Positions 1 through 11,721 of a stretch of 64,000 bases of DNA are shown here, one piece after another. Numbering within the stretch: position 1 is the first letter of the stretch; each line of letters begins with the position of its first letter. The position numbers and the translations under genes were made by a program. Under the pieces are notes generated by a model. That model searched no databases. It saw only the letters and a program-made list of their open reading frames with translations, and was not told the DNA's origin. Source of the DNA: Atrina japonica (Eukaryota > Mollusca > Bivalvia > Pterioida > Pinnidae); the NCBI GenBank assembly GCA_030159075.1, contig BROG01000959.1, positions 123,501-187,500 of the forward strand. The letters run 5' to 3'.

Positions 1-150
1 TAAAAATTAAATAGCAGTTGTAAAACCGAAACTAAAACAGATTAGGTTTAGACTTCATTTATTATCCGTTCAGAATCAGTAAATGGCCAGGTGCATTTAT
101 GTAAAGACAATTTAATCGTGAAACCATCAGCTTAGAACGATATCTTAAAG
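1..150 (+). other. Left edge of duplicated PEBP-like locus (copy A intron)
   Basis: This stretch aligns with about 41,170-41,325, including a shared run around atttatgtaaagac and a following gtgaagccatcaacttagaa-like block. In copy B the matching segment lies between exon 1 and the PEBP exon 3, so this is inferred to be intron of copy A, whose first exon would lie left of the window. The homology stops near 150, where Penelope-like sequence begins. Confidence 0.55.
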
Positions 151-195
151 CAGAATTAGCGTGTTATTGTTTTCTTTAAGTGATAACATATCCTT

Positions 196-2245
196 TTGAA
201 GACCACGCGTTGTATTTCATGTAGCTATACACCTAGCATCGCATCCAAGCTATTCAATTACAAACAGGTTTTGCAGTGCCTAAACATCAACCATCTTCTA
301 CACAACACTGTCACATGTTCATGTGCTTCATCTCCTTTCAAATACAATACTATCGGGCATGTCATTGCGGCGACGTTTCTATTGTTGAAAATGAAAGCCT
401 CAAAAATCTTATTTTAAGGGGCCCTAAATACCGGGAAGCCCGTTCCTTTAATTGGCGTCAGAATTTCAGTTTAGTTATGGATTCTGTCGAAGATTATGCC
501 AGACGATAGGCCAAACATGAAGACGTAGAACCACACACTTTGTCTGAATGGCTGAAAGCCATACGATGGTTGATAATATCTCGTATTCGAAAACTTAAAG
601 GGACTATGAAAACACGTTATCCCTCTGTATTTAATGATCCAGAAGTAGTTACTGAACTGGATAGGTTGCATGACCAATATGTACTGGTACCAGCAGACAA
701 AGCCTCAAATAATATAGTTTTTATTTGTAAGGCACATTACTATAATTGTTTATTAGAAGAACTTGGGTTTGATATTAATTCTTGTAATCCTACATATACA
801 CGTAGCTCACTTTCAAAGGACGAGATCCTTCAAAATCAAAATCACGTATCCGTATTACGCTAATTTGATATACCTACAACGGATACAGATTTCGAGCTGC
901 CATATTTATATTGGATATCTAAACTTCATAAAACCCCATATAAGCAAAGATACATAACAGGGTCCAGCAAATGTTCTACCAAACCTTTATCTTTACTCCT
1001 TACCAAGATATTGACAGCCGTTAAGGAGAAACGTCAACAATACTGTACAGTTGCTTATTCCAGAAGCGGTGTAAATCAGATGTGGATACTTAAAAATTAT
1101 AAACAGCTTTTAGAAAATTTGAAGGCACACAATTTTTCTCGAATTCACAGCATCAAAACTTATGACTTCTCTACTCTTAACACTACTGTTCCACATGAAA
1201 AATTAAAAGAAATACTTTTTTAGCATTATAAACAACTGCTTTTTCACTAAAGATTGTACCCGAAAATTTAAATATCTAGTGATTGGCTATCAGGATACTT
1301 ATTTTGTCAAACACCACTCTGATTCTACACATAAATATACTGAAGTTGACATAAAAAACATGCTGGGATTTCTAATACAAAATATATTTGTAATGTTCGG
1401 AGACGTGGTCTTTCAACAAATTGTCGGCATTCCCATGGGAACCAATTGTGCTCCTTTATTGGCCGACCTGTTCCTTTATTCATACGAAGCAGACTTCATT
1501 CAGAAACTGCTGAATCAAAAGAAGAAAAAGCTAGCGGTGTCTTTTAATTTGACATTTAGATATATCGACGACGTTTTGTCAATTAATAATTTTCATACAT
1601 ATGTCAATGAGATATATCCCAGCGAACTAGAAATTAGAGATACAACAGAATCAAGCACACACGCTTCATACTTAGACATTTTACTTAATATAAACACAGA
1701 CGGGAAATTAGCAACTAAGCTATACGATAAACGCGACGATTTCGGCTTTCCCATCGTAAATTTTCCACATTTAAGTAGTAATATACCTCAGTCACCTGCA
1801 TATGGAGTTTATATTATACAAATGATCCGATATGCCAGGGCGTGCACAGCATATGAAGATTTCATATACAGAGGTAAACTACTCACTGACAAATTATTGA
1901 CACAGGGATATCGAAAACCGCGTTTAATGTCAACGTTCCGCAAGTTTTACGGTCGGTATAATAGTCTTGTTTGCGACTATTCTGTTTCTCTAAGTGAAAT
2001 GTTGAGTTGCCTTTTCGTTGGCGGTTGTTGAGACGTCTGTACCAATTGTGGCGAGGATATACTCCTCGCGTGTTTCACTGGACTTGACCGTTGACTCACG
2101 GCAGGTGTGAGCGGTCGACAGGGGATGCTTACTCCTCCATGACACCTGATGGTTTCCAGAGGTCCGTGTTTGTCCATTTTTTATCGGATTTGTATCTATG
2201 TCCTGGACATTCTATTGATTTACACTTTGGTATCTAAGGTTTTTA
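196..2245 (+). pseudogene. Penelope-like element, reverse transcriptase pseudogene (copy 1)
   Basis: This is the longest PLE copy. The N-terminal part has a CSC-x-SSPF segment and then GPKYREARSFNW. The middle has LHKTPYKQRYI and CSTKPLS. RT motif A (DFSTL, near 1,164) is followed by motif B, GIPMGTNCAP (1,426), and motif C, YIDDV (1,561). The C-terminal part ends KFYGRYNSLVCDYS and stops at 2,031. No GIY-YIG endonuclease is visible after the RT, and the 5' end looks truncated near 190. Breaks visible: a frameshift near 370, in-frame stops at 507-509 and 861-863, a +1 shift in a T run near 1,219, and a 6-bp in-frame deletion after YIDD relative to the copy at 38.1-39.0 kb. In motif A the usual Tyr is replaced (STLNTT against STLYTT). 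The 3' tail ends near ctttggtatct at 2,240. The element interrupts a duplicated host locus. Family call is firm; subclade is not. Confidence 0.88.
2051..2069 (+). other. Conserved hairpin in PLE 3' UTR
   Basis: GCGAGGA (2,051-2,057) can pair with TCCTCGC (2,063-2,069) around a five-base loop, just after the RT stop codon. The copies at 13.03 kb and (antisense) 17.28 kb keep the GAGGA/TCCTC core. It could be recognised by the RT, but that is inference. Confidence 0.4.
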
Positions 2246-2985
2246 TATTTATAAAGATATAAAGTTCTCATTAGTTTCACGTGTTGGCTTGTTTAAAGGT
2301 TTTACGAATTTCAAAATAATAAATAATATTAGTGGGCATATATATATAACAAATGGTATTGTGGGCAATATTCATACCGACCTCACATTGGGAAGTTCGT
2401 AGACATGCGTAGTCATTTGTTTTCATCCAAATTGGACAAAAAGTATTTCAATTGAATCAAATCTACCCAGATTTGGTACTTTTACTTCGGTGTCTATTTA
2501 TAGTATTATAGTCAAATTGGCACCAAGTGATTTCGACTCTTCGGTAATATGGAAATCGACACTTGGTGTGGTTGAATCGGCACTTGGAAATAACAGTTTT
2601 GGCGTGTAATGATGTTCATAACAGCACCAATGAAAAATCATTGCAATGGGTTCTAAAAAGTAATTTTTATGATCAAATCTAATTATTTAAGGTGAACATT
2701 CGAATTAACTTACATTCCATATATTTTGTTTGAAGTTTAACCTATTATTGCTAATTGTTATTATATTAGCCAAAAAAGCATTTGGATGTAATGAAAGGGA
2801 ATCTAAATTAAATGATTTCGTAATGGGACTAATTCATGTACCACGTGATAACCGATAACGTTTGTGCGATATTACTATTTCCAATGGTGATAGAACGTAG
2901 CACTGCGTAATATTCCGGCTGAAATGACAATTACCTATTTATTCTGTATTTATAGTACCGATGTCACTAAGTGTCAATACGCATA
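2246..2985. other. No recognised gene
   Basis: AT-rich DNA with no ORF that I trust. A short inverted motif (caccaagtg / cacttggtg) occurs near 2,520-2,570. The segment has no counterpart in copy B of the duplicated locus, so it is probably inserted or unrelated sequence. Confidence 0.4.
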
Positions 2986-2987
2986 AT

Positions 2988-3316
2988 CTCACTGAGGTGC
3001 CGAGGAAGCCGTCGTGTCTCCACGCTAGAGTGCTCGATTCGCAACCTCAGGGTCGCGGGTTCAAGCCTCGGCGGAGGTGACTGGTGTTCCCTGTCGTTTG
3101 GACGAGGCAGTAAAAACTGAGGTCCCCTGTCATGTTGTAAAGTTTGAATTTACAAAATCTGCAGCAGGGCAATAACATGACACCTGCATCACAGTAGCTA
3201 TCGCACGTTAAAGAACCCTCACTGCCCAATTGCCGTAAGTGCCGATCATAGGCCACGATTTGAAGCCTTCATCGGAATTTGGTGACATATCCATATACGT
3301 GAACGTTAAACAACAC
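2988..3316 (+). repeat. Diverged tRNA-headed SINE (family A)
   Basis: A tRNA-like head with B-box-like sequence (cgggttcaagcctcg) near 3,055-3,070 is followed by the family A body: a gaggcagtaaaaactgagg block, aaagaaccctcactgcccaa, gtaagtgccgatcataggcc and the end motif cgttaaacaac. The full family A copy at 11.36-11.63 kb has the same order. This copy has a changed central segment. Confidence 0.7.
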
Positions 3317-3671
3317 CAATTCAATCGATCGAAGTCACTACTGCCTGTGCAGCTCAGTTCGAAAATAGAAATACCTACATTAAATTTTAAACTGTGGATC
3401 AAGAGACTGAATAAAAGTCTTATATCTTACTGGAGTTGTAGAATAACGTTTTAAGTATTCTTTACATAATACAAATTCCATTGAGATGGATGCTTGCAAT
3501 ATTATAAACGTCTCCCGCCGAAACAGGTTTTTGTGCTTGCAATGACGTCATTAGTCAGCGGTTACATATATTCCCAAGCCTATCAAATGTACTCTCGGCC
3601 AAAAAAAAAATGAAAATTACCGATATAGTTAATTATATATAAGCAGTAGAATTGTGAAAACGTTTAAGTAT

Positions 3672-3738
3672 TATTGAGCATATGTGTTGCCCTTTTTTTA
3701 GTAAAACTATATAAAAAGGACAATATATATGCTCAATA
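3672..3738. repeat. Short inverted repeat (hairpin)
   Basis: The arm tattgagcatatgtgttgcc pairs imperfectly with the reverse complement of ggacaatatatatgctcaata, giving a stem of about 25 bp with a short AT-rich loop. No flanking target duplication is evident. Confidence 0.5.
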
Positions 3739-3739
3739 C

Positions 3740-4415
3740 GACCGTTTCTGTTAATACGACTTCATCAGTTCGACAGATGAGCTCGAATGAATTGAAACAT
3801 GCTTATTTCAGAAAGAAAATAGAGGTATCATACAAGGCGAAATAATAAACCTAAATGTATTGCCAAATCTATCTTAAAAAGATCATTGACAATCTTAGCT
3901 TTTTGGGAATTTAGAATTTAGACAGAATATATAAGTCCTGCAAACATATCCTCCATATTTCTTTCATAAAATGTCATCCATAGTATCGAGATTCCGTATG
4001 TAATATCAAAATATGATAGTACAAAAGAATTATCTTACTCATCATTGGGAAAGTTTTGTCACTCATTCAGTCTAGGTTTTTGTTTTGGTACGATTCGTCT
4101 TGGGTGCGAGTAATCCTTGTAACTTCACCCAACCAACAAATCTCGTGGACATCTACGAAGATGATCGGAAAGTGATCAGAAGACGCCATGCTTAATTTCA
4201 TTTTCCATGTAAACACTAAAATATTGATGAGTTTTATACATCTGCACTATGTTTTCGACAGTTAATCGTATTGTCGGGCGATTGTTATGGTATACAATCG
4301 TTTCATGGTTATTACATACTTTCAGAAAAAATAATTGACACCTGGGAAAGTAAAAGTTTTCAAAGACTTCCTAGTAGTTGAAGTTTCTTTAATATTATCT
4401 AAAGAATCTTACATT
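3740..4415. other. No recognised gene
   Basis: I see no ORF, repeat array or known element here. It lies between the hairpin and the point where homology to copy B resumes. Confidence 0.35.
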
Positions 4416-4419
4416 CATT

Positions 4420-4600
4420 TCATAAACTATTTCACTAATTAACAATAAGATATTCGTCAACAGATGAGCGCATTTATATATCGACTATGTCAATAATAAT
4501 TTCATTTGATCACTCACATGTCAGTCGCACTCAACGTTTAGGTTTTCGTCAGACAGCTTAGTCGTTTTATCTTTCAGAACCCGTCTTTCAATAGAGTATA
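4420..4600 (-). pseudogene. Relic of duplicated minus-strand exon (paralogue of 41,532-41,686)
   Basis: About 180 bp align with 41,430-41,610. On the minus strand the frame reads RVLKDKTTKLSDENLNVECD and then a stop, without indels against WVLNDKMAELSDGILYVDSD in the other copy. The splice donor seen in the 41.5-kb copy (GACAG|GTATGT) is not preserved. The signal-peptide half of that exon is not recognisable here. Confidence 0.4.
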
Positions 4601-4704
4601 TGGTATATTAGACATGTTATGACGTACGGTATTGCGAATGCGCATCAAACCTTAACTGAAGATGTGCATATTATACTTAACATTACTTCAGACACTTTTG
4701 TATA

Positions 4705-4888
<184 letters not shown>

Positions 4889-4905
4889 GCATTATAAATT
4901 TTTAG

Positions 4906-5091
4906 AATATCGCAGCCCTGAATCCCATCCTTGCAATATACATTTACAGGACATCAGTCCGAATTTTCACTCCTGAATTAGAAATCCGGATAAGACAACT
5001 AAGTAGATCCGGTTGACACTAACTGGAGCAGACTGGTTTATGATTGACAACAACTTGCAGCTACTTGTGTTGTTTCAGTACAATGTCATAG
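4906..5091 (+). pseudogene. PEBP-like exon 5 relic (copy A)
   Basis: After a T-rich tract and AG, the sequence AATATCGCAGCCC matches the start of exon 5 in copies B (44,075) and C (62,569), reading EYRSP. Further on, tttatgattgacaacaactt is nearly identical to the C-terminal part of exon 5 in B (QFMIDNNL). The middle is degraded and out of frame. Exons 3 and 4, present in copy B, have no room in the 300 bp upstream, so copy A has lost them. Its exon 1 would lie left of the window. Confidence 0.6.
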
Positions 5092-5295
5092 ATATATTAA
5101 AACTCTTGTTCGGGATAACTTATCTATGCTATGTAATTCAAACAAATCAGTTTTCAATTACATTGTATACGTATATGGAAACAATATTTTCTTTTTTAAA
5201 TCGCAGGATCAATAAAATATATGAACACAGGAAATATAAAGGGCTGAGTAAACTGGTAGGCGTCGTAAAGTTTACGATATATGTAGAATCAAAAA

Positions 5296-5485
5296 GATCG
5301 GATGCGAAACATTTCTTACTTTCTATTTTCTTCATCGTGGATTTTCATACCAAGCAGTCGTTGTCCGTTATCCATGTTGATAAGATAGCATCTATTAGAA
5401 AACCATGTACAATAAATGTGGTAGCAAATGGGCATTCCCATGAATACCAGAACGTTATTTTGATGCTGTCTACTTTTACTACTTG
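5296..5485 (-). pseudogene. Relic of minus-strand secreted-family exon (paralogue of 62,880-63,110)
   Basis: This segment aligns with 62,885-63,080 over about 190 bp; both contain tccatgttgataagatag. On the minus strand the other copy reads a continuous frame with NIKITLIFTNN and YYLINMDNGKVWIL. Here DSIKITFWYS and CYLINMDNGQ are found but in different frames, so this copy has indels. It occupies the same position, just downstream of PEBP exon 5, as in copy C. Confidence 0.45.
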
Positions 5486-5554
5486 TACTGAACTGGGGGA
5501 AGTGAAATGGGATGGAAATCAGCAAATACAAATATAAAAAGACACATACAAACT

Positions 5555-5640
5555 AACCCCCAAATTGGGTTCGAACTATCGACCTCGGCTCGAATGCTCG
5601 AGGCACTTACCACTGGGATATATATGCATGACCAACTAAG
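5555..5640 (-). repeat. tRNA-headed SINE fragment (antisense)
   Basis: The sequence gggttcgaactatcgacctc followed by cacttaccactgggata is the reverse complement of a tRNA-like head with a B-box. No full SINE body is recognisable. Confidence 0.4.
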
Positions 5641-5982
5641 CTATAAGAGAAACGCGACAATTTCGGCTTCCCCATCGTAAATTTTGCACATTTAAGTAGC
5701 AACATCCCTCAGTCAAACACAGATAGAGTTTATATTTCACAAATGATATGATATGTCATGGCGTGTTCAACATATGGATATGTCATTTATTGACACAGTT
5801 ATATCGAAAACCGCTTTCGATTTTTTTACAGTATCATAGTCTTGTTTGCGATTACTCTATTTCACTAGTGGAATGTTGAGTTGCCTGTCTGTTGCCGGTA
5901 GACGGGGATACTTACTCTTCCATAGAAGCTGGTCCAACCTTTTGATTTGCAGAGGTTCGTATTTGTCTATTTTTACCAGACT

Positions 5983-6075
<93 letters not shown>

Positions 6076-6125
6076 TTATATGTTTCCTGGACATCCTAAA
6101 GATTAATACTTTGGTGTCTGAGATT
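5641..6125 (+). pseudogene. PLE 3' fragment (copy 2)
   Basis: The fragment begins in the C-terminal RT region (matching KRDDFGFPIVNF in copy 1) and runs through the 3' UTR to the tail tactttggtgtctgag. It carries several deletions against copy 1. A TA array sits inside its 3' UTR. Confidence 0.75.
5985..6071. repeat. (TA)n microsatellite inside PLE tail
   Basis: An uninterrupted TA array interrupts the PLE 3' UTR between its gtccgt-like block and the final ctttggtgtctgag, so it expanded inside the mobile element. Confidence 0.95.
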
Positions 6126-6264
6126 TGTATATATGTATGTACGGTAATACAGGGATAAGAATATGAAAATGAATTTGTATTTATAAATATCAGAAAAAAA
6201 CTAAAGTAATACATTAATATTTTACAAAAAATGCTGACTTTATGCTTAAATTTCCGGTAAAGAC

Positions 6265-6417
6265 AAACGTGGATTATTTCAGAATAAATGCATCACATAC
6301 TAAACCATTTTTAAATATCGTTATAAGAGGTATTTTAGTACACTTTAGTATATATATATATATATATAAAGACACACATTGATTACTTCAGAATAAATGC
6401 ATCACATACTAAACCAT
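6265..6417 (+). repeat. Direct repeat of about 50 bp, two copies
   Basis: The segment attatttcagaataaatgc followed by atcacatactaaaccatt occurs at about 6,273-6,310 and again near 6,379-6,416, separated by a short TA array. Confidence 0.75.
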
Positions 6418-6649
6418 TATATATATATATATCTGACACGAGTTCCTATCATATGATCAAATATATGCACTATCAACGGGATTTTCTGATGATGACAAGA
6501 AATGGGAATCTATATTCTACTTTCTGTGGAGTTGACCAACTTGATTAAAGTAAGTAAACTACTTGCACAGAAATAAGTTCACGAGACATATTGTAACTAT
6601 CGCTATACCAAAACACAAATAAAGAGACCTTGTAATGCTGCAACTCCTT

Positions 6650-6963
6650 CTATTTTAATGTAAATCACATACATCAAAGGATGACTACTTACTATTCTTA
6701 TACGTTTTGTAGATACGAATCTAGAAATTTGGAAATGACATTCAATACAGTTAATTATGCAAGAATGTTTTAAGAAAATAAATTTGGATAACGCCGGTGT
6801 TATAATTTGCAGGTGACGTTTGATTTCAGTAAATGTTTAGGTAGAAATATAAACAATATTTTTGCCTTTTAACTAAGCTTTTACATATGAAGCTTATTTT
6901 TTGTCAAACTATCTGTATATATAAAAGCGAACAAACTGGGTCACTTTAAAAAATCACACAAAT
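6650..6963 (+). promoter_or_regulatory. Duplicated promoter region of PEBP-like copy D
   Basis: About 310 bp align with the regions upstream of exon 1 in copies B (40,080-40,384) and C (57,720-58,040). Shared blocks include aaggatgact, agtgaattatg-like and aagcttatttttt. A TATA box (gtatatataaaa, about 6,915) lies some 47 bp upstream of the ATG, the same spacing as in copy C. Confidence 0.6.
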
Positions 6964-7041
6964 ATGTCAGTAGTAAGACATATTCGTTTGTATCGGAACA
7001 TAATATACCAAATTGAGTGTAGTAGTCTTGCGCATAGGTAG
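6964..7041 (+). pseudogene. Broken exon 1 of PEBP-like copy D
   Basis: The start context caaatATGTCAGTAGTAAGACA matches copies B and C, giving MSVVRHIRL. The homology then stops; the frame runs 16 further codons to TAG without the rest of the signal peptide, the Cys-rich segment or the GTAAGT donor. The exon looks truncated by deletion or insertion. No further exons of copy D were recognised downstream. Confidence 0.55.
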
Positions 7042-7144
7042 TTTGATAATATCTTTTTGGACAGCACTGTTTATTTCAGTTACTGAGTAATCTAAACAAC
7101 CGATATTGATAAAAATTATTATGTCCCTTTCATTAATACTACAG

Positions 7145-7529
7145 TACGGAAACCGGATAGTGCCATATTAAAGATAATAACGAGAAACTTTCTCGTGATA
7201 ATGAGAAACTTTTTTTCTCGTAATTACGAGAAACTATCTTGAAATAACGAAAAACATTTTCGTAATAATGAGAAACTTTTCTTATAATGACGAGAAACTT
7301 TCTCGTTTAAACGAAAAACTTTTCTTGTAATTATAAGAACGTTTCGATATAACATAAATATATTATACAAATGTTTCTCGTAATTAAGAGAAAGTTTCTC
7401 ATTATTCCGAAATATTTTCTCTTGATTATGAAAAAGTTCGCTGTTACGTTAATATGAGAAAGTTTATCGTAACTACAAGAACGTTTTTGAAAGTTTCATT
7501 TTTTCCCATGGTACTATCCGGTTTCCGTA
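7145..7529. mobile_element. Palindromic MITE with TA target duplication
   Basis: The terminal repeat tacggaaaccggatagtgcc (7,145) recurs inverted at 7,508-7,529, with one mismatch in 22 bp. TA flanks both ends, as expected for Tc1/mariner-class insertion. The interior is built of repeated GAGAAACTTTCTC-like palindromes in opposite orientation in the two halves, so the whole element can fold back. No transposase is present. Confidence 0.8.
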
Positions 7530-7594
7530 ATTTTTTCCAAAAAGGATAAGCAATGCACGTTACTGAGGGATGGATGGCGGGCAAAGTGTCTCGT

Positions 7595-8360
<766 letters not shown>

Positions 8361-8605
8361 TATAATGATACAAAAAAGTTAATGGTATAATCAATGTCAA
8401 TTTAATGTTTATAACATGTTTTAATTGAAACAATATTCAACAGCAACGATATCAACTATAATTTCCGTTTCGTGGCAATCTCATTTTTATAATGATGATA
8501 ATAGGATTTTTGGTGTAAAATAGTTATTGTAAGTGATTTATTTTAATGTGCACCATGAATAGTCTTCTGTTACTTTAAAGATGAAATGTGTATTTGTGTA
8601 TTTTA

Positions 8606-9035
8606 CATGTCCGATTTGTAACAATGACATTTGAATATCTCAGATTTGTAACCAAAACATTTGAATATATCCGATATGTAACCAAGAGATTTTAAATATA
8701 TTCGATATGTAACTATGACATTTGAATATCTCCGATATGCAACCAAGACATTTCAAATATCTCTGATATGTAACCAAGACATTTTAAATATCTCCGAAAT
8801 GTTTCCAAGACATTTGAATATCTCCGATATGTAACTAAAACATTTGAATATCTCCATTATGTAACCAAGACATTTGAATATCTCTGATATGTAACCAAGA
8901 CATTTGAATATCTCCGTTACATAACCGAAACATTTGAATATATCCGATATGTAACCATGACATTTGAATATCTCCGATATGTTACCAAGAAATTTGAAGA
9001 TCCGCGGTATGTACGCAAGACATTTGAATATCAAT
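8606..9035. repeat. 30-bp minisatellite, about 14 copies
   Basis: The unit is close to acatttgaatatctccgata plus tgtaaccaag, with point variants in each copy. Because 30 is a multiple of three, the minus strand stays open through 93 codons as a repeated decapeptide (ISEIFKCLGY-like). I do not regard it as a gene: there is no flanking exon evidence. Confidence 0.9.
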
Positions 9036-9039
9036 TATT

Positions 9040-11275
9040 CGTACCCCTGTTCATACAATTTAAAGCATTCATATCATACACCCATATATTTAATACCGAG
9101 CAGATACACATGTTCGCGCGCAGTTGACTTTAATATTACTTTAAAAAGAACAATTCAACATGTTTATAACGTATGGAGGACATTCAACAGGTGTATGGAG
9201 AATTGATCATTCTCATTCAAACATATGTAACATGAATTAACACATTGAATTATACTGTAATTTTAACGAAATCCATGAAAGTACTCGAGGACATTGTTTT
9301 ACTACCAAATACATCAACACATAGGAACTGTAATTAAGCAAAAAAGTTAACTTTTAAAAGATGTTTGAATATAACTAAACAGAGTATATATTTCAATTCC
9401 TGAAATAAATTGTGCAGTAATTAAAATGTGGTTTATCCTTAATATCAATTCAATAATAATAATATAAAAAAAAAACCAAAATGATTCAAGTATGCTCGTT
9501 CGTAATGTTACCGTGATGGGATATCCGCGTGTGCTCAATTACGTCAGCTGTGGCCGGTTCTAGTTATTCAACAGGTATGCAATGTACTATCGCTTGTAAC
9601 CGCATACTGAAGAGGATACTTGAATAAAAATTGTGAAAATAATGAAAGGAGTTAACTTACACATAAGATGCGTTGTAAAAGGCATGTGGCTTGTTTTGAA
9701 GAGGAAGTGGTGTTGATGGATAACTCATGGCAATAAACAGGTGTCACCGACTACCTTCTTAACTTTTTGAAATGCACTGTTTTAAATGAGCCGCAATTAA
9801 ATATTGATACAGAGGATATTGATTAATTATTGGTAACTGCCTATCGAAATAGATTTCTGTTAATTGCCAAAGTTACAGTGCAATTCTTAATTGAAATGAA
9901 GAGAAACATTTGTCATAGATGGTGTAACGAAAGAACAGTTACAAAATTGTGATTATATTTTTGTAAGGGAGGTAACCACTATAGTATACTGTTATGTTCA
10001 TGCAAATATTGTGCTCAAATGACAATGTAAAACGTTTTGGGGGATTGACTTCATAATCTGTATATAAATTATTACATGAAGACCATTTCTTAACGAAGAC
10101 TTCATTTTTGTCATTCATGGATGCAGTAAATTTCTCTATTATATAATTATACTGAAGGTGATTAATGATACCTGATAAATTAGGGATTTTGTCAGTGATG
10201 GGAGTATCGACGGAGTACCCTACATAATCATCATGTCTGTATTATAAAACATATGATCAGCCGATAGATATTGGATTACCGTCTATAATACAATAATAGA
10301 TTTATAATAGGCAAATGCGTTTTTTAACGGAGATATAGATAATTATCTTTTCAACATTCCAATATAAGTTTGATATTTCACAATATAATGTGCACTTGTC
10401 TAATATCTATTGATTTGAAGAATTTGCGAGCACGTTAAATACTGATATACTTAAGAAACAGTCATCACTGCTTTTCCCAGCTGATTGGTAAATTGTTAAA
10501 TCAAGTGGCTACTTTCTATTGTTATGGACAGATATTAACTGTTGTAAGTCCCATATTTTGCAGTGTATTCGTTTGATGAAATATCTGAAAATCGTTGTAA
10601 AACAGCGTGTCATCGACAGCCGTTAACAAACTACTTGGACGCCGCTTTTCTGAGAGAAAGAATTTCCCATCTCCGATTTGGATAGCAGATGGTGAATAAC
10701 ATACTCAATAACTAATTGAACATATAAGGTTACTCTGCAAGCTCAGCTAAATTACATACAATACCAAAATGTTATTTGTAACAGTAGGGACCAAACATGT
10801 TTTTTTTTTTAAAAAATCGTTTCACGCCAATTGGACCCCCAAAAAGTGCCGGAAAAGGTGATATCATACAAAGCCAAACAAATGTCAATAGGTTTTTTTT
10901 GGCTCATCTGGCAAGTTAAGTATTAATGAGCCATCTTTATTATAGTTAGCGATACTAAATACTAGTAAAACGTCTCCCGAACTGACGTTTCTTGCTAAAT
11001 TTAGATTTAAGAACATATCACATGATCCAGTCAAATGTAGCATGAGTGATAGTATTGTCGTTTCTTTTATTTTCCCTGGTCTATTTCATTCCTGGTATAC
11101 ACGTAGAACGCTTAAAGTATACAAAATCCAGGAATACGCTATGGAACCAAAGTGAAAGTTGCATGTGTAACTGTATTGAGTTATGATTGTTTAGTGAATT
11201 ATAATACAGGGGTGGCATCGTATAGTGGTCCATAGGCAAGAAAGAGAAACTATCTAAAGTCAGACTTACGATATT
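9040..11275. other. No recognised gene
   Basis: About 2.2 kb of AT-rich sequence without convincing ORFs, repeats or known element termini. Homopolymer runs occur near 9,470 and 10,800. Confidence 0.4.
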
Positions 11276-11298
11276 AATATATAAGTGATGCGTATACA

Positions 11299-11299
<1 letters not shown>

Positions 11300-11356
<57 letters not shown>
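11300..11356. repeat. (TA)n microsatellite, 5' of SINE
   Basis: A TA array directly abuts the 5' end of the SINE that follows. Confidence 0.9.
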
Positions 11357-11359
<3 letters not shown>

Positions 11360-11632
11360 CCGGCCTGGCTCTGTCGGTAGCGCGCTCGACTCTGGGTCGT
11401 GAGTTCGAGTCCCGCCGGCGACAGGTTGGTTTCCTGTCTCTCGGATGAGACAGTAAAAGCTGTAGGTCCCGTGTCACAGTAGGTGTCGGCACGTTAAAGA
11501 ACCCTCACTGCTCAATGGCCGTAAGTGCCGAGCATAGGCCAAAATTTGAAGCCCCTCACCGGCACTGGTGACGTCTCCATATGAGTGAAATATTCCTTGA
11601 GTGGGACGTTAAACAACAATAAACAAACAAAC

Positions 11633-11635
<3 letters not shown>
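11357..11635 (+). mobile_element. Full-length tRNA-headed SINE (family A)
   Basis: This is the best family A copy. The tRNA-like head has an A-box region (tggctctgtcggtagc) and a B-box (gagttcgagtcc). The body has ggatgagacagtaaaagc, gtcggcacgttaaagaaccc, gtaagtgccgagcataggcc and atatgagtgaaata. The 3' end is gacgttaaacaacaataaac and an AAAC-rich tail. It is flanked on both sides by TA arrays, suggesting insertion into a TA-rich target. Related copies lie at 3.0, 22.7, 23.8, 31.4, 36.1 and 60.3 kb. It is similar in style to molluscan tRNA-SINEs; the exact family name is not assigned. Confidence 0.85.
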
Positions 11636-11713
<78 letters not shown>

Positions 11714-11721
11714 ATATATAT
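11636..11721. repeat. (TA)n microsatellite, 3' of SINE
   Basis: The array begins directly after the SINE tail and may have grown from it or from the split target. Confidence 0.9.

Noticed and set aside
2520..2580. Short inverted motif caccaagtg...cacttggtg
   Set aside because: Only nine bases and no flanking duplication; within chance expectation for this length.
3720..3830. Hammerhead-ribozyme-like motif (ctgatga on the minus strand near 3,760 with a later gaaac)
   Set aside because: No stem II forms between the two core blocks and no matching stem I/III or cleavage triplet was found. A covariance-model search would settle it.
8606..9035. CRISPR array
   Set aside because: Units are contiguous without spacers, diverged from each other, and the genome is eukaryotic.
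11357..11430. tRNA gene
   Set aside because: A- and B-box sequences are present, but no cloverleaf acceptor pairing follows and the sequence continues into a SINE body.
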